A program made the position numbers and the translations under genes. Below, piece after piece: positions 1-11,863 of a stretch of 64,000 bases of DNA. The DNA is taken from assembly GCA_964034945.1 (NCBI GenBank), contig OZ035961.1, positions 94,312,991-94,376,990 of the forward strand. Direction: 5' to 3'. How positions within the stretch are numbered: the first letter of the stretch is position 1; the number at the start of each line of letters is the position of its first letter. This DNA is from Chrysopilus asiliformis. Lineage: Eukaryota; Arthropoda; Insecta; Diptera; Rhagionidae. The notes under the pieces were generated by a model. That model ran no database searches, was not told the DNA's origin, and was given only the letters and a program-made list of their open reading frames with translations.

Positions 1-9
1 CAAATTTAG

Positions 10-3000
10 GTTGGACACTTTATTCAAGTACCAAACGGTCCAATCAAATATATGGATTGCGGTGATGTGTCAAATTCGGTTACACACATAAATACGAATC
101 CAAAACAAGCGTTGAGCATGGAGTGGCAGGCGCCTCCAAATTTTTTGGGAGAAGTCGTCTTTAAGTGAGAATATGGAATTTTTTTTCTTATCGTGATATT
201 GAAAATTATTTTTTTTGTTTGTAGCGCTACAGTTGCTCAAACCTATGAGAAATTCTGGGTTGGAATTCCCTCTAGTCCTGTGAGGATAGTTCGAAGAGAT
301 GTGGCACCACCGGTGATTGGTATTTCAACTACTCGTTTCCCGATTGGTTCAGCGCCGGTAACAGTTCCTACTTTCAATCCAACGCCCACGGAAGCGGTAA
401 TTTTGAAAAATCAAATAATTTTGCTTACTATTTTGAGATGTCCTTAAAATACTTCATGCTAATTTTTGCGTTATCTCCTTCATCCCTAAATGCGTTACGT
501 ATTTATAAATAAACAGCTCCTTGCTTTTTTGTTGTACAACCCCCCCGTTTTAAGTCGACAAAATGTATTTATAAATTTTTCAAAAATTTTCTCAAAATAG
601 GCAGTCACAAGGGATCCGTTTTATGAAGGTTGTGGATCAAGAAAGACTTGCTTTGGATTTCCAGATGGCTGTGTCCCTACTCGAAATTGCCGAACTGTAT
701 CCGCCGTTGAAGTACGCGGCGACAGATATGTTTTTGAAGCAAAAGCAAGTTATAGTAGGTTTTAGTATAATATTTGGTTAAAGAAATAAACATTAAAACA
801 TTTAATTTTTTTTTCTAGATCAACCCGCTTATGCTGCTATCGGTCTCTCTACAGACGATCAAATGGGTGATGATTCCGTCATTGAATGTGTTTCAGAGGG
901 CGGAAGGGTGGTAGCTTACAGTTCATGGACGTCACCACGTCCAAATCTTGGAGTTTCTCGAGAGGGAGTGGTATGTGATCCTTCGGTTTTTATGCAAACG
1001 TTTTTTTGTTCTCATTTTATCTAATTCTTCATTTTGACAAAATTTTCTTAACAAATGTGAAAATCGGAATTTGATCTATGGAAAAGTTATGTGAAATCTC
1101 AGTCGCAAACATTTTTTCGCTTATAAATTTGGATTTAAGACCACTAGTTTCGTGAAAGCCATTACAAAAATGTTCTAGTGGAATGGGAAGATGGAAAGTA
1201 AAGAAATCAGGACAATTTTTGCCTTGATTTTATCAGTTTTTTTTAAAGTGATCTGTAGTAACTTTTCCATACCTCAAAGTCCAATTGGAGGAAATATAAA
1301 AAAGTTTCAATACTCGTTGGTCTAATTAGACGTTTTTTTAAATAAAAAAAGAAGTATTAATGATTTGTAAAAGTAATATCAATTTCAATTTTTTACAATT
1401 TCAGCCACAAAACACAATCAGACTAGTAGAGGGTTCAATTGTGGGAGGAGCGATTTACTGCAGAGTGGAAAGAGATGCGGTTACTTCTGTTCAAGGAAGA
1501 ACTTTCGATTTAGTAAATAACAAATACTACTTATTAGTAGCATCTGGAAGTAGTGTCAATCGTAAGTTTTTAATAATCTGTTCTAACTTTTATCCTAATG
1601 ATTTTTTTTTCATCAAATTTTATCGTTTTCTGAAACCATGAATCTAATTTAAAAAAAAATGCAGCGAATGGCGTTGGATACCATAGTTTGGGCAGACTCC
1701 CTTCCGCCTCGCCAGTAAACTTGGCCGAAGTAAGAGAATTGGCGGGAGCTTCAACTTTATTACTCAGACTTCATGGTGCTTTTATGATCGTTGCTTGGAT
1801 CGGAACCACATCTCTTGGAATTTTACTTGCACGGTACTTTAAGCAAACTTGGGTTGGAAGTCAACTCTGCGCCAAAGATCAATGGTTTGCGGTAACTATT
1901 TAAAAAACAAATGCAGGAAAAACCATCTATTATGACATTTTGTTAAAACAAAGTCATATTAAAAAAGTTTTCACTGTATACAATAAAAATTCAGTTAAAA
2001 AACCATGTTTTCTTTTTTAGTGGCATAGGATTTGCATGGTGACTACGTGGTCCCTTACAATTGCTGCTTTCGTTATAATTTTTGTCGAATTGGGTGCTTG
2101 GTCATCTGAACGAAATCCTCACGCTATTTTAGGAACAGTAACTACCATAATTTGTTTCATTCAACCAATTGGAGCACTTCTGCGACCTGCACCGAATTCC
2201 AAGAATCGCCCGTATTTTAATTGGGGCCATTGGTTTGGTGGAAATCTTGCACATATCCTTGCAAGTACGAAACTTTGTTTGTTAATTTTTCAAAGGATAT
2301 TTAATAATTTGTGTTTTACAGTTGTGACGATATTCTTTGCTGTTAAATTGACCAAAGCAGAGCTGCCTGATTGGCTCGATTATATTTTGGTTGCATTTGT
2401 AGCGTTTCATGTTATCATGCATTTAGTGTTTTCGGTAAGTTTGAAAATTATAAATTGTTTTATTCTAGCGACACACTCTCCCCGAATGTAAACAATTCAC
2501 AGTCTCGGCTGTCAAGTGAATTCCGGTTTGAAAATTTTAAGTCGAATAGGTGCAAACACGTAATTCAATTTACAAAAAAAAATGGCCAGCTTAGTACTCG
2601 AGGAGAGTGTGGAGCTAGTATTACAGAGAAAATGTCGTTTTCAAATAAATACGTTGGTTTTTCTTCTCTTAGAAATATTTTATAATAAAAAATATGATTG
2701 ATTTATTTTTTGACCGTTTGCTACCATTTTTTGTGACTATGTTAGTAAGGTCTTCGATTGGTTGAAATAATTGACTAAAAAGTAAGTTTTTAACTTTTCG
2801 ACGTTTCGACGTTTTATCGACGTTTCGACGTATGGAACCTAAAATAGGAAGAATCTAGAATGATATAATAATGGAGATTAAAAATAACTAAAACTTTACA
2901 CATGTTTAGCGAATGAAACTATCTTGTCAATTTCTTTATTAAAAACTGAACTTTGATTATTCAGCGATTTTAACCGACCGAAGAGCCTACCTAATAAAAA

Positions 3001-6000
3001 AATGTTGTGTAGCATCAATAGATTTTTTGAAAACAACAATTCATTTGTAAAAAAATTTGAAAAAGAAGAATTTTCGTTCTCGACTTTGTACAAATCACAA
3101 AAATATATTATTCGCATGCTGAGGAGGCAAAAGCACAGAAAATTTTATTAGAATCACAAGAATGTTTTTATACACTTCAGAAAAGTTTTGCAATGTTTAT
3201 TATATCAAACCCCGTCCCGATTAGAAATAAATTGTGATTGCTGGGATAAAATATGTCTGCAATATGGCAGACCATGAAAAAAATCACAATTTATGTCTAA
3301 TCGAGACCAAAAATTTGATTCGTTTCTCCAATAACAATAATTTTTAAAAATTTGAATGTCTCTGCCCCCCAGTTCTTTTTTACTTTCTTATACGAAGCAT
3401 AATAAAGTATTGTATTCATGAACAATTTCGCCTAAAAAACATTTCCCGAGCACTCATGAGTCGATTGTAGCAATATCACAAAAATGTCTGTCAGTTTGTC
3501 AGTCTGTCTGTCAGTCAGTCTTTCTGTCGGTCAGTCTTTCTGTCGGTCAGTCTGTCTGTCGGTCAGTCTGTCTGTCGGTCAGTCTGTCTGTCGGTCAGTC
3601 TCTCTGTTGGTCAGTTTGTCTGTCGGTCAATCTGTCTGTCGGACAGTCTGTCTGTCGGTCAGTCTGTCTGTCGGTCAGTCTGTCTGTCGGTCAGTCTGTC
3701 TGTCGGTCAGTCTGTCTGTCGGTCAGTCTGTCTGTCGGTCAGTCTGTCTGTCGGTCAGTCTGTCTGTCGGTCAGTCTGTCTGTCGGTCAGTCTGTCTGTC
3801 GGTCAGTCTGTCTGTCTGTCGGTCAGTCAGTCTGTCGGTCAGTCTGTCTGTCGGTCAATCTTTCTGTCGGTCAGTCTGTTTGTCGGACAGTCTGTCTGTT
3901 GGTCAGTCTGTCGGTTAGTTTGTCTGTCGGTCAGTCTGTATGTCGGTCAGTTTGTCAGTCTGTGTACAAGATTTCTCAAAACATTCCTACAATTTTGTCT
4001 TTCACAAGAAAATTTCCTACATTTCCGTCTATCACACGAACTGTGTGTCTCAAGCCGTTATCGATATATGCCGCTAATAAAGGGTCTTTCAATAAGGACA
4101 TGACAATTTTGTATTTTAATAAAAACGCACCCTAAAACTTTTTTTATGATCTGGCAATGCTAAAACGTCAGTCAAGGTTTACATTTTTATCATGGTGCAG
4201 TTCACGAACGAGGAGAAGTTCGGTAATCGCGTAATCTCGAAAAATGGTTCGGTCGAATGGCCACCTCGCTCATGCGATTTAACGCCGTTGGATTTCTTTT
4301 TATGGGGTTATGTTAAGTCGTTGGTTTATGCCAACAAGCCAACAACGTTAGAGAAGCTCAGGAACAATATCGAACGCGAAATTGCCAACGTTCCGGCCGA
4401 TATGTGTGGAAGAGTGGTGCAAAATTCGCTCCAAAGAATCAATCTGCAAACGTGCTCGCGGTGGCCATTTGAACGACATCGAATTTCATACTTAAATGTA
4501 ACATGTCCACTACACCTGGAATAAACTTCAGCCCGATATCTCAATTATTCTGTGTTTTATTTAAATACAAAATTGTTATGTCCTTATTGAAAGACCCGAT
4601 ATTTTTATAAAAGATATTTCAGATTTTGTAAAATTTAAATTCATATTTTTATAATAAACTAAAATTTATTTCATCGGATTATAGTGTACTCGTAAATGGT
4701 GCAAGAACGTAGATTTCAGATGAGAAAGTCATGTTCTGTTCACACCAGATTTTTTTTTTGTTTTGTCACACTATCACGTGTGTGTGATTGAGACTAGTTT
4801 TTATACCCGTATGGTGAAACCAAAGGGTATATTAACTTTGCTTTACCGTTTGTAACGCCAAGATCCCGTCATCACACAAAAAAATGAATTACACCAGTGT
4901 GTTTAGAATGATAAAAAAAATTGAATTTTGCATGTCCGTCCGTCTGTCTGTCTGTCCGTCTGTCCGTCTGTCTGTCCGTCCGTCCGTCTGTCCGTCTGTC
5001 CGTCCGTCCGTCTGTCTGTGACGCGGATTGCGGGCGCACGGATTGAGCTACAGACTTGAAATTTTGCGAAGATCCGTTTTTCGTAAAATGCGAGGCTAAG
5101 CTCATTAATGGGCAAAAATGGACCATTAGGGGGGTGCCCCCCATACGAACGAAAACGTTTTTTTATAAATATCGCAAAAACGGGTCATCTTATCAAAAAA
5201 GACCAAGAACAAAAGTTATTTAGGATATGATTCTACATAAAACTCCCATACATCAAAATCCGATTGGAATAAATTAAAAATAATCATTTTGGAAAGTTTA
5301 TCTTCAAAGTGGAATTTTGATACAACTGTTCGCCGTTCACTTAAATCACCACACGGCTTGTTATGTTTATTTATAAAAAAAATGTTTAAGCTTAGCAACA
5401 GTCTTTTGACGAAAATTCTGCGAGATTGTGGATATCACCCCTCATTAACCAATAAAAAGTATAATAACCGATGTACATATATATGAATCAAGATAAAATT
5501 ATGTGAAGCGAATTAATTATCAGATAAAATACCTTTTAACATAATGGATGTTCATTTCATCATTCGTGTCGCAATATTCGTCCTTTTGAACACAAATATG
5601 TTAATAAAAACACCTAACATTATTTTAGACCGATAAAAATTTTTACCTGTAAATATATTTATTGTAAATAATTATGTTACGATTTTAACATCAGTCCAAT
5701 AAACTTATTTGCAATTTGTTTTTCGATTGAGTTTGAAACAAAAATTGGTCCTTTGACTGCAAAACTTTTGTACGATAAATTTTAATATTCGTTTCCGCTA
5801 CTAATCGTTTCACCGTAGCTTTAAGATAAGAACTTTGTATGCTATTATTATGATTAGATATTTTTATGGGCACAGATTGCTGGATGTGCGTCTGATCGGA
5901 AAACAACGCAACGTGTAAATTCATTCCCAATGGCGGACATGTCACCGGCCCGAGGAAGTATGAAACTGGATAGGAAACAGGATGCACCGGTAATTTTTCA

Positions 6001-6199
6001 CTTCGCAATTTTGAAAATTTTCCTTCTATAATAATAATTTCCTTTTAATTTTCAGTTTGCTGGAATGCGAAAACTTCTATTGGGCATTTATATATTTATT
6101 TTAATTTTGTTTGTTGTTGCTATTGTCGTGATTGTGGTGCTGGCGCCAATCGAGGAGACTGTCGAAAATCTCAAATCAAGAATTGTCAATGATCCATAG
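10..6199 (+). CDS. Reeler-DOMON-cytochrome b561 protein, ferric-chelate reductase 1-like, copy A (5' partial)
   Basis: Predicted to move electrons across a membrane and reduce ferric chelates or similar acceptors, as in the FRRS1/SDR2 family. Exons in the window are 10-164, 225-396, 601-754, 819-970, 1405-1561, 1665-1891, 2021-2264, 2322-2434, 5876-5989 and 6056-6199 (TAG). All joins are GT-AG with matching phases and give 543 aa. The sequence starts inside the Reeler domain; the signal-peptide exon lies upstream of the window. A Pro/Thr linker follows, then a DOMON domain (VSAVEVRG, GDDSVIECV) and a cytochrome b561 core. The core keeps four candidate haem-ligand histidines, in RLHGAFM, WHRICM, NPHAILG and NWGHW. 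The last exon encodes a final hydrophobic helix. The reading is anchored by exon-by-exon alignment with the downstream paralog, which has the same phases. The intron at 397-600 has no counterpart in copy B. The 3.4-kb intron before the last two exons is full of repeats. Confidence 0.93.
2435..3483. other. Intron segment, AT-rich
   Basis: First part of the 3.4-kb intron of reductase copy A. I see no exon. A short tandem run of TTCGACG units lies at about 2797-2832. A small inverted pair, built on CGATTAGAAATAAATTGTGA, sits at about 3218-3240 and 3283-3305 and resembles a short MITE. Confidence 0.5.
3484..3965. repeat. 16-bp minisatellite, GTCGGTCAGTCTGTCT
   Basis: About 480 bp of head-to-tail copies of a 16-bp unit (two TCTG-type tetramers plus TCGG and TCAG). 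It lies in the last large intron of reductase copy A. The array stays open in one frame only because 16 bp is not a multiple of 3 and the units lack stop codons; the resulting Ser/Val/Cys-rich translation is an artefact. Divergence is low in the middle and higher at both edges. Confidence 0.95.
4080..4599 (+). mobile_element. Tc1/mariner element, internal-deletion derivative, copy 1
   Basis: Terminal inverted repeats of about 35 bp start GGGTCTTTCAATAAGGACAT and are flanked by TA (4078-4079 and 4600-4601). An open frame at 4192-4524 joins the first residues of a transposase (MVQFTNEEK) directly to its C-terminal part, with RSCDLTPLDFFLWGYVK carrying the third catalytic Asp. The helix-turn-helix and the first two catalytic Asp are gone. 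It cannot encode a working transposase but could be mobilised in trans. Confidence 0.9.
4798..5367 (+). repeat. Dispersed repeat 'TATACCCGTATGG', copy 1
   Basis: Starts TATACCCGTATGGTGAAACC. Next come a TCCG/TCTG microsatellite, a box reading GATTGAGCTACAGACTTGAA, and a tail that ends near a diverged complement of the start (CACCACACGG). The first 30 bp fold into a small hairpin (TATACCC/GGGTATA). Non-coding, and it occurs about nine times in this window. It lies in the last large intron of copy A. Confidence 0.85.
5368..5875. other. Intron remainder
   Basis: AT-rich end of the 3.4-kb intron of copy A, up to the acceptor at 5874-5875. I see no exon or repeat with clear ends. Confidence 0.5.
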
Positions 6200-7274
6200 G
6201 TGCTTTAATATCTGTCCATAATAATCATAAAAAATGTAAATTACAAAACAGTTCAGATCAATTATTGATCACATCAATCATAATGGCTATATTCATATAT
6301 GTAATTGTATAAAGTATTATTATAAAAATTCCCCTCTATTATAACATTTTAATGTGCATTTCACACTCTCAAATCTGTTGTGCTCTTTTGAAATCAACAT
6401 AAAACATTTTTAATTCGATTTACACAAATAAATATTTCCACAAACAATTTTTTTTTACAAATTTTGTAAAGAAACTGCCATGGTTAAGAAGAATTTTTAC
6501 GTGTAGAGTTTTTTAAAAAGTTGGAAAACGTTTTCATTTTGAAAAGTGTACAATATTTTAAATGGACCCACAAAGTTTTACTGAAGTATCATTTGTTTTT
6601 ATTTTTTACAACGTTTTTTTTTTAATTTTATATGAAAATTTTTATTATTACAAATAATTTAGAAAGATAAAAAATTGTTTTGGATTTAAGAAATTGGCAT
6701 TACGACTTAATTGTAGCATGTAAAAAGTTACCTTTATTAGATTTATTATTGTACTATAATAATAATTTGTAAGATTTATTTATTAACAGAAGAAATAATA
6801 AACATGATTTTTTAGTAAAATTTGTGATATTTTCTTATAAATATATGTGATGTGAACAGCACATGACTTTATTTTCCCAACACAAATAAAATCTTTCAAA
6901 CTGGATTTTTTGAAGCTATTTGGCAGTTGTTCTGAAGAGGGACCATCCTAGGCTTTAAGAACGAAACTTGACTGACGATTCCTATTCCTTCACACCTTGT
7001 GTGTCCTATCCAGAGGACATATCAAAATTGTTAGGGGTGAAAATTTGTAGTTGTGAGATACAAAGTTTTTTGTGGTGTATTGTGAAAAAAAAAATGCTTT
7101 CGGGAGTGAAAGGGTTAATAATCTTTGCTTCCGGAGAAATCCTGTATAAGTGAATGAGAAATTGCTTTGGACAGAAGCAAATATTACTCAAATTAGGCTA
7201 ATAAACCTTGAATTTCGAGATATTGAAAACACATTGGTCAATCCTATTTATAAAGCCTGTGACAATATCTTATA
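6200..7274. other. Intergenic, 3' flank of reductase copy A
   Basis: Very AT-rich. Candidate AATAAA polyadenylation signals follow the TAG, for example at about 6427-6432. Nothing coding is visible. Confidence 0.5.
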
Positions 7275-7450
7275 CAGGAGTGATATTCCGTAACTTGTTT
7301 CAAGCTTTTGTTTCGAGTTAGAAGAACAAGAAGTATTCGCTGTCTCTGTTTTGACCGAAATAAATGACAGAGAGAAACCGAGATAGCAAATACCACTTTT
7401 TCTTCTACTCGAAACAAACGCTTGAATCAAGTTACGGAATACCACTCCTG
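7275..7450. mobile_element. Fully palindromic MITE, interrupted at its right edge by a hAT element
   Basis: The outer arms start CAGGAGTGATATTCCGTAAC and end in its near-complement. Complementarity continues for about 85 bp per side, so almost the whole element is one imperfect hairpin. No ORF. I could not read a clear target duplication. Confidence 0.75.
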
Positions 7451-7451
7451 G

Positions 7452-8306
7452 TAGTGATGTGGAGTTTCGTTACTTTTAAGTAACGATAACGAATCATTAC
7501 TTTTGATGACGGTAATCATTACTTTTATTTCGTTACTCGTTACTTCATTACTTTGCCTGTGATTTCAGTAAACTCCATATTCTTTCTATCGCAAGTCATT
7601 GAGATTCATTAGTCGCGAAGTTGGGAACCAGTTTCTCTGCAAAAATAGCTACGTTTATGTTCATTAAGCCTTAAAAATTGGTTAAAAGATGATAATAAAC
7701 TTCCGTTCATCTTCACATTGATACAGAAACCACAATAACAGTGTTCATGGATCAAAATCTTAAAATAGTTTAAATAGAAAAAATTCTTTAAAAAAAGTGG
7801 AAACTCTTTAAAAAAGTGGATTTTTCGAAATAAGACTTCGAAAATTCCTTACTCTCTAATTTTTCGTGATATGCTAAAGTAATGAAAACGAAAACGTTAC
7901 ATAAAGTAACGAAACAAAATGAAATCATTCCTTGAGCACTATCGTTACTTGTTGGGCTGACGGGACGAATATCGCACAAAGCAGAGAAGAAAAATTCAAT
8001 GGGGCCGAAGCACGGCACGAACAAGCACGACCAGAGCGGCCGACGCATGTACATTTTGAGTAACACGGTGTAACACCGTGTCTTGACTTGGGATTTTTCA
8101 TCGCAGAGATTTTATAATTGACCAATCAGAGCTCGAGTTGATGACGATATCGCCGTCAAGACGCGGTGTAAGAAATTTTGTGCTGGGAGAAAGAACGATG
8201 TAACGAAAGTGAAAAGTAATGATTTCTCTTCTTAGTAACGATTTCATATCGTTACTTGTGAGTAATCATTACTTTTAAATCGTTCATTACTTTTTGAACA
8301 TCTCTA
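7452..8306. mobile_element. Non-autonomous hAT-like element with 8-bp target duplication
   Basis: Begins TAGTGATGT and ends ACATCTCTA, with an exact 8-bp duplication ACTCCTGG at 7444-7451 and 8307-8314. The inside is rich in GTAACGATAACG-type words near both ends and has no transposase frame. An 8-bp duplication and TAG-type termini fit the hAT superfamily. It landed at the right tip of the palindromic MITE. Confidence 0.85.
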
Positions 8307-8314
8307 ACTCCTGG

Positions 8315-8985
8315 TGATACATTATTAAACGTTTTTTTAGACCTTATCGTGAATACAATCCATTTTGATGACAATTTTTTTCTAATAAATATCTGTTTAT
8401 GGGCAAACAATGAATCAGATTATCTGAAACACTGACCATGTTTCTATGAGTAATTATTAATGAATTTGACTTTCGCACATATTGTAATATTGATTAATTC
8501 GATTATTTGCTGACTGAGCGGCAAATGCACACAACAATCGAATGTTTACTTACCAACATATCAAAAGTTTTTATGTTGATTTCATTTGTCATTCATAAAT
8601 GCGACCAGGTGTAAATCATTGGTGGTAAGATTACATCAAAAATCGATTTATTTGGTCGTTTCTCAGTCGGAATAATTTCCAATAATTATTCCTATTCTGA
8701 TTAATAAATAAATAATGATGAACTTTGGCAATTAGCCGTCATAGCAAACGTTTGTTTACATATTTGATTTTTGGTATTTCCCACTTTTTGTTCGAGACTC
8801 TCGAAATTCGAACTGATTAAGTGATTTGGTGATTTCAATAGCTTTTTTTGATAAAGTGTCATTACGAGATCAATGCACATTGTAGTTTTTATCAAATGTT
8901 TTTCGTAGTAACTTTTTTTGCGTTAAAAGGTAGCCTTATTTATTCTTTTATGTGCCGCAATGTTACCAATTTGTGTATTGAAGTA
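8315..8985. other. Intergenic, no feature seen
   Basis: AT-rich unique-looking DNA between the hAT-like element and the second mariner derivative. The short open frames here have no recognisable similarity. Confidence 0.4.
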
Positions 8986-9784
8986 TCGGGTCTTTCAACA
9001 AGGACATAACAATTTTGGATTTAAATAAAACACAGATTAATTGAGATATCGGGCTGAAATTTATTCCAGGTGTAGTGGACATGTTACATTTAAGTATGAA
9101 ATTCGATGTCGTTCATATGGCCACCGCGAGCACGTTTGTTGATTGATTCTTTGGAGCCAATTTTCCACCACTCTTCCACACATATCGCCCGGAACGTTGG
9201 CAATTTCGCGTTCGATATTGTTCCTGAGCTCCTCTAACGTTGTTGGCTTGTTGGCATAAACCAACGACTTAACATAACCCCATAAAAAGAAATCCAACTG
9301 CGTTAAATCGCATGAGCGAGGTGGCCATTCGACCGGACCATTTCTCGAGATTACACGATTGCGACCACCGACTTAGAATTTCGGTAGTAAGTTTTAATAA
9401 TTCCCAAACGTTGCTCGTTCGTGAACTTCACCATGATAAAAATGTAAACCTTGGGCCTTATTCTAGAACTCGTACCGAGTCAAATCTCTACCGAGTGGTA
9501 CAAAAAGCGATTCTTGAACTCGGAAACGAGCGATTTCTTGCGAGTAAATACTCGGTGACGTTAGTCTGCCGAGTGAGGTCAATATGAATCTGAAACTATC
9601 TTTTGAGAGAGATCGCTTGTTTCAAGAATCGCTTTTTGTACCACTCGGTAGAGATTTCACTCGGTACGAGTTCTAGAATACGGGCCCTGGACTGACGTTT
9701 TAGCATTGCCAGATCATAAAAAAAAGTTTTAGGGTGCGTTTTTATTAAAATACAAAATTGTCATGTCCTTGTTGAAAAACCCTT
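8986..9784 (-). mobile_element. Tc1/mariner element, internal-deletion derivative, copy 2
   Basis: Same family as the 4080 element, in the opposite orientation, flanked by TA (8984-8985 and 9785-9786). The minus strand encodes the C-terminal transposase segment (9061-9297; LTPLDFFLWGYVK-type catalytic motif in a closely related form). On the other side of an internal deletion is an N-terminal piece starting MVKFTNEQRLGIIKTYYRNS. The deletion junction differs from copy 1. A second MITE is nested inside. Confidence 0.88.
9454..9687. mobile_element. Palindromic MITE nested in mariner copy 2
   Basis: Arms of about 70 bp containing ATTCTAGAACTCGTACCGAG and its complement. Comparison with the uninterrupted mariner copy at 4080 shows the insertion point within CCTTGACTGACG, so the boundaries are secure to a few bases. 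No ORF. Confidence 0.85.
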
Positions 9785-9786
9785 TA

Positions 9787-10269
9787 GTAATTTGTTTATT
9801 TCATAAAAATGTTTTTATCACATAAATAAAAATTATCACATTTAATGTTCAACTTAAAGATACAAAATATTGAATATGATACAGTTTTACAGCTATTTGC
9901 AATAAATCCAAGTAAATTTGATATAAATATAATTTTATTTCGTACAATAAGAAAATTATCTCTGAAATCAGATAAGCAATTATTGTGTACTATCTGGGGA
10001 GACAATAATAACTTTTATATTTGTAGAAACATCACAGCAGATTAGATAGAATTGCTTTAGAAATTACTTGGTTATGACGTTTTCAGTGGAAATGGGTTTT
10101 TCTGTAGATTATAATAAAACAAAAAAGCATCTTTAAGTGAATGGCCTTTAAGTTTGTTTTTGTTTGAAAAAATATTATATTATAACTGTACGGTTTTACA
10201 GGTTCATTTTTTTTATTCATCCAAGATTACTTTCGTTCATACGATCCATTTAGTTACATTTTCTTAAAT
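9787..10269. other. Intergenic, no feature seen
   Basis: Strongly AT-rich. I see nothing coding or with clear repeat ends. Confidence 0.4.
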
Positions 10270-10536
10270 TTTGTTGGTGTCTGTCTGTCTGTCTGTCTGT
10301 CTGTTCCTCTTTCACGCAAAAACGGCTGAACCGATTGACTTGAAATTTGGCATGCGTGTCTGTGGTAGTTCTGGTTCCAACATAGGCATACGGAAAAGTA
10401 GTGCGAGGGGTGGGGGGAGTAAGGGGAGGGGGTAAAGTGATTTCGAAACTTAGTTTTTGCGCTATGTTACTCTTTCGCGGGGAAACTCTTTATAAGGAAG
10501 AGTATCGTATGTTGATAGACGAAAGTAAACTTTAAT
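10270..10536 (+). repeat. Helitron-like repeat fragment
   Basis: A TCTG run is followed by ACGCAAAAACGGCTGAACCG, then a TTGACTTGAAATTTGGCATG box and a purine-rich GGGGAGTAAGGGG stretch. It is nearly identical, in opposite orientation, to 50024-50507, where the CTAG end is preserved. Here the 3' end is missing. Confidence 0.7.
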
Positions 10537-10539
10537 TAA

Positions 10540-10739
10540 CCCGTTCGGTACATGGGGGTTAAAAATTCTCTCTATACAAATTAATGATGTTTAAGCTATT
10601 AGTATTCATTTAAAACAAAAAAAAATATTTTTTACAAATACGTCCACTGTAGTCCAGCTTTTTACTAAAAAATCAAAATTGGGTCACAAATGCACTTAAA
10701 GTTGCACTGAATGAGAATAGAGTGTTGAAAATAAATAAA
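10540..10739. mobile_element. TTAA element, one end only (family of 30713-31013)
   Basis: TTAA followed by CCCGTTCGGTACATGGGGG. The internal text matches the complete TTAA-flanked copy at 30713-31013 in reverse orientation. The far terminus has been lost. Confidence 0.75.
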
Positions 10740-11050
10740 TGGGAAACTGATTGGTTTGAACGTAAAATCAGACAACTGATGGGCAACTACGAAAAAATTC
10801 GTGGGCAAATCAGTTTTTTTAAAAACGGATGGCCAACTGATAGTGGCAATTTCAGTTTTTAAAACGCTTATAAACCAATATGGGAGCTGTCAACGAAGCG
10901 TATTTCGACTTACTTATTTACTACTTGCTTATTTCTACTGAAATCTACATCGATGCTCGCTAAAATACTAGTTTAAAGGTGTTTTAAAAACTCAAATTGC
11001 CACTTCGGTGCCATTCAGCATGCTTAACAACGCGATGCGCGCCTGCTCTT
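10740..11050. repeat. Two abutting repeat fragments
   Basis: 10740-10850 is the reverse complement of part of the TA-flanked element near 56290-56400 (GGGCAACTACGAAAAAATTC). 10845-11047 matches 60126-60603, but without the 279-bp TTAA element that interrupts the latter, so it serves as an empty site. Its edges carry short inverted repeats (GGCAATTTCAGTTTTTAAAA and near-complement). Confidence 0.75.
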
Positions 11051-11825
11051 AGAGTTTGTGTATATTTATAATACAAAAGATTGATAAATATTTGTTTAAA
11101 AACTGTTTATTTTGATTCAAACGGACATTGTTTTCCATACACATCTGAAACAAAAAAAATTTATCACTCCGCAAAAAAAAATAGAAAAATAAAAATAACT
11201 AAACACACGCTTCATATATCAAGTTTTAATTTGATAATAATATTCATTTGTTTATAAAAACATTAAAAAACTTTAGGAGAATTGCTTAATCCCCTATTTA
11301 TCCAAAGTTTAGTATGCAGAATTGTTTCCAGATATACAAATGTTCATCAGTCTGGGAAAATCCCGGTCTCTTATCAATGGAATTATTCCATATCAGTTCC
11401 GGCGTCAAATCTCGTGCACAGAATTTTCCGGCTTAGCGTGTAATTACGAAAAAAACATTATCACAAAAACCTGTTATGCCGTGTACAAAATCACACGAAA
11501 CTCTCAATTTATCTAATTTTACGTTGAGCATAAGTAGTACTAAAACAAATGTTTTTGCACTTCTTTGACCAAACATTGTTTTCATACTGGGGTGGAGGTG
11601 GAAATACCTGTGATTTTGAAAAATCGATCTTCAAGTGGTCACGTATATGATTATAAGACGAACTGTCTCCAAATAAGCTCAACTGATAAAGTCGTTTATG
11701 GTTAATCATAACCACCACATTGAGAAATATCAGCGATTTCCACTGTATTCAGTTTATCTTGAATTTCAAGAATTTCTCTGAAGGCAATTGCGATTATTAA
11801 GTCTCTAACCCGCTAGAAATTCGAT
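11051..11825. other. Upstream region of reductase copy B
   Basis: AT-rich, with no repeat that I recognise. It includes the 5' flank and presumed promoter of copy B. Confidence 0.4.
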
Positions 11826-11831
11826 TCAGTT
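11826..11831 (+). promoter_or_regulatory. Candidate initiator (TCAGTT) of reductase copy B
   Basis: TCAGTT matches the arthropod initiator TCAKTY, with A+1 at 11828. It would give a 5' leader of about 36 nt before the ATG at 11864. I see no convincing TATA box and no good DPE at +28. Short motif, so only suggestive. Confidence 0.4.
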
Positions 11832-11863
11832 CGAGTTGTGCCGTCCTATTGTGATCACTAAAA

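Noticed and set aside
3484..4135. Long Ser/Val/Cys-rich open frames
   Set aside because: They are translations of the 16-bp minisatellite inside an intron of the reductase gene.
4872..5144. Arg/Asp/Thr-rich frames such as those at 4872-5144, 14058-14486 and 45380-45649
   Set aside because: They translate the TCYG microsatellite and flanks of the dispersed repeat. The same frame is broken in other copies.
5691..6008. Minus-strand frame of 105 codons
   Set aside because: Antisense to the penultimate exon of reductase copy A, which aligns with the paralog on the plus strand.
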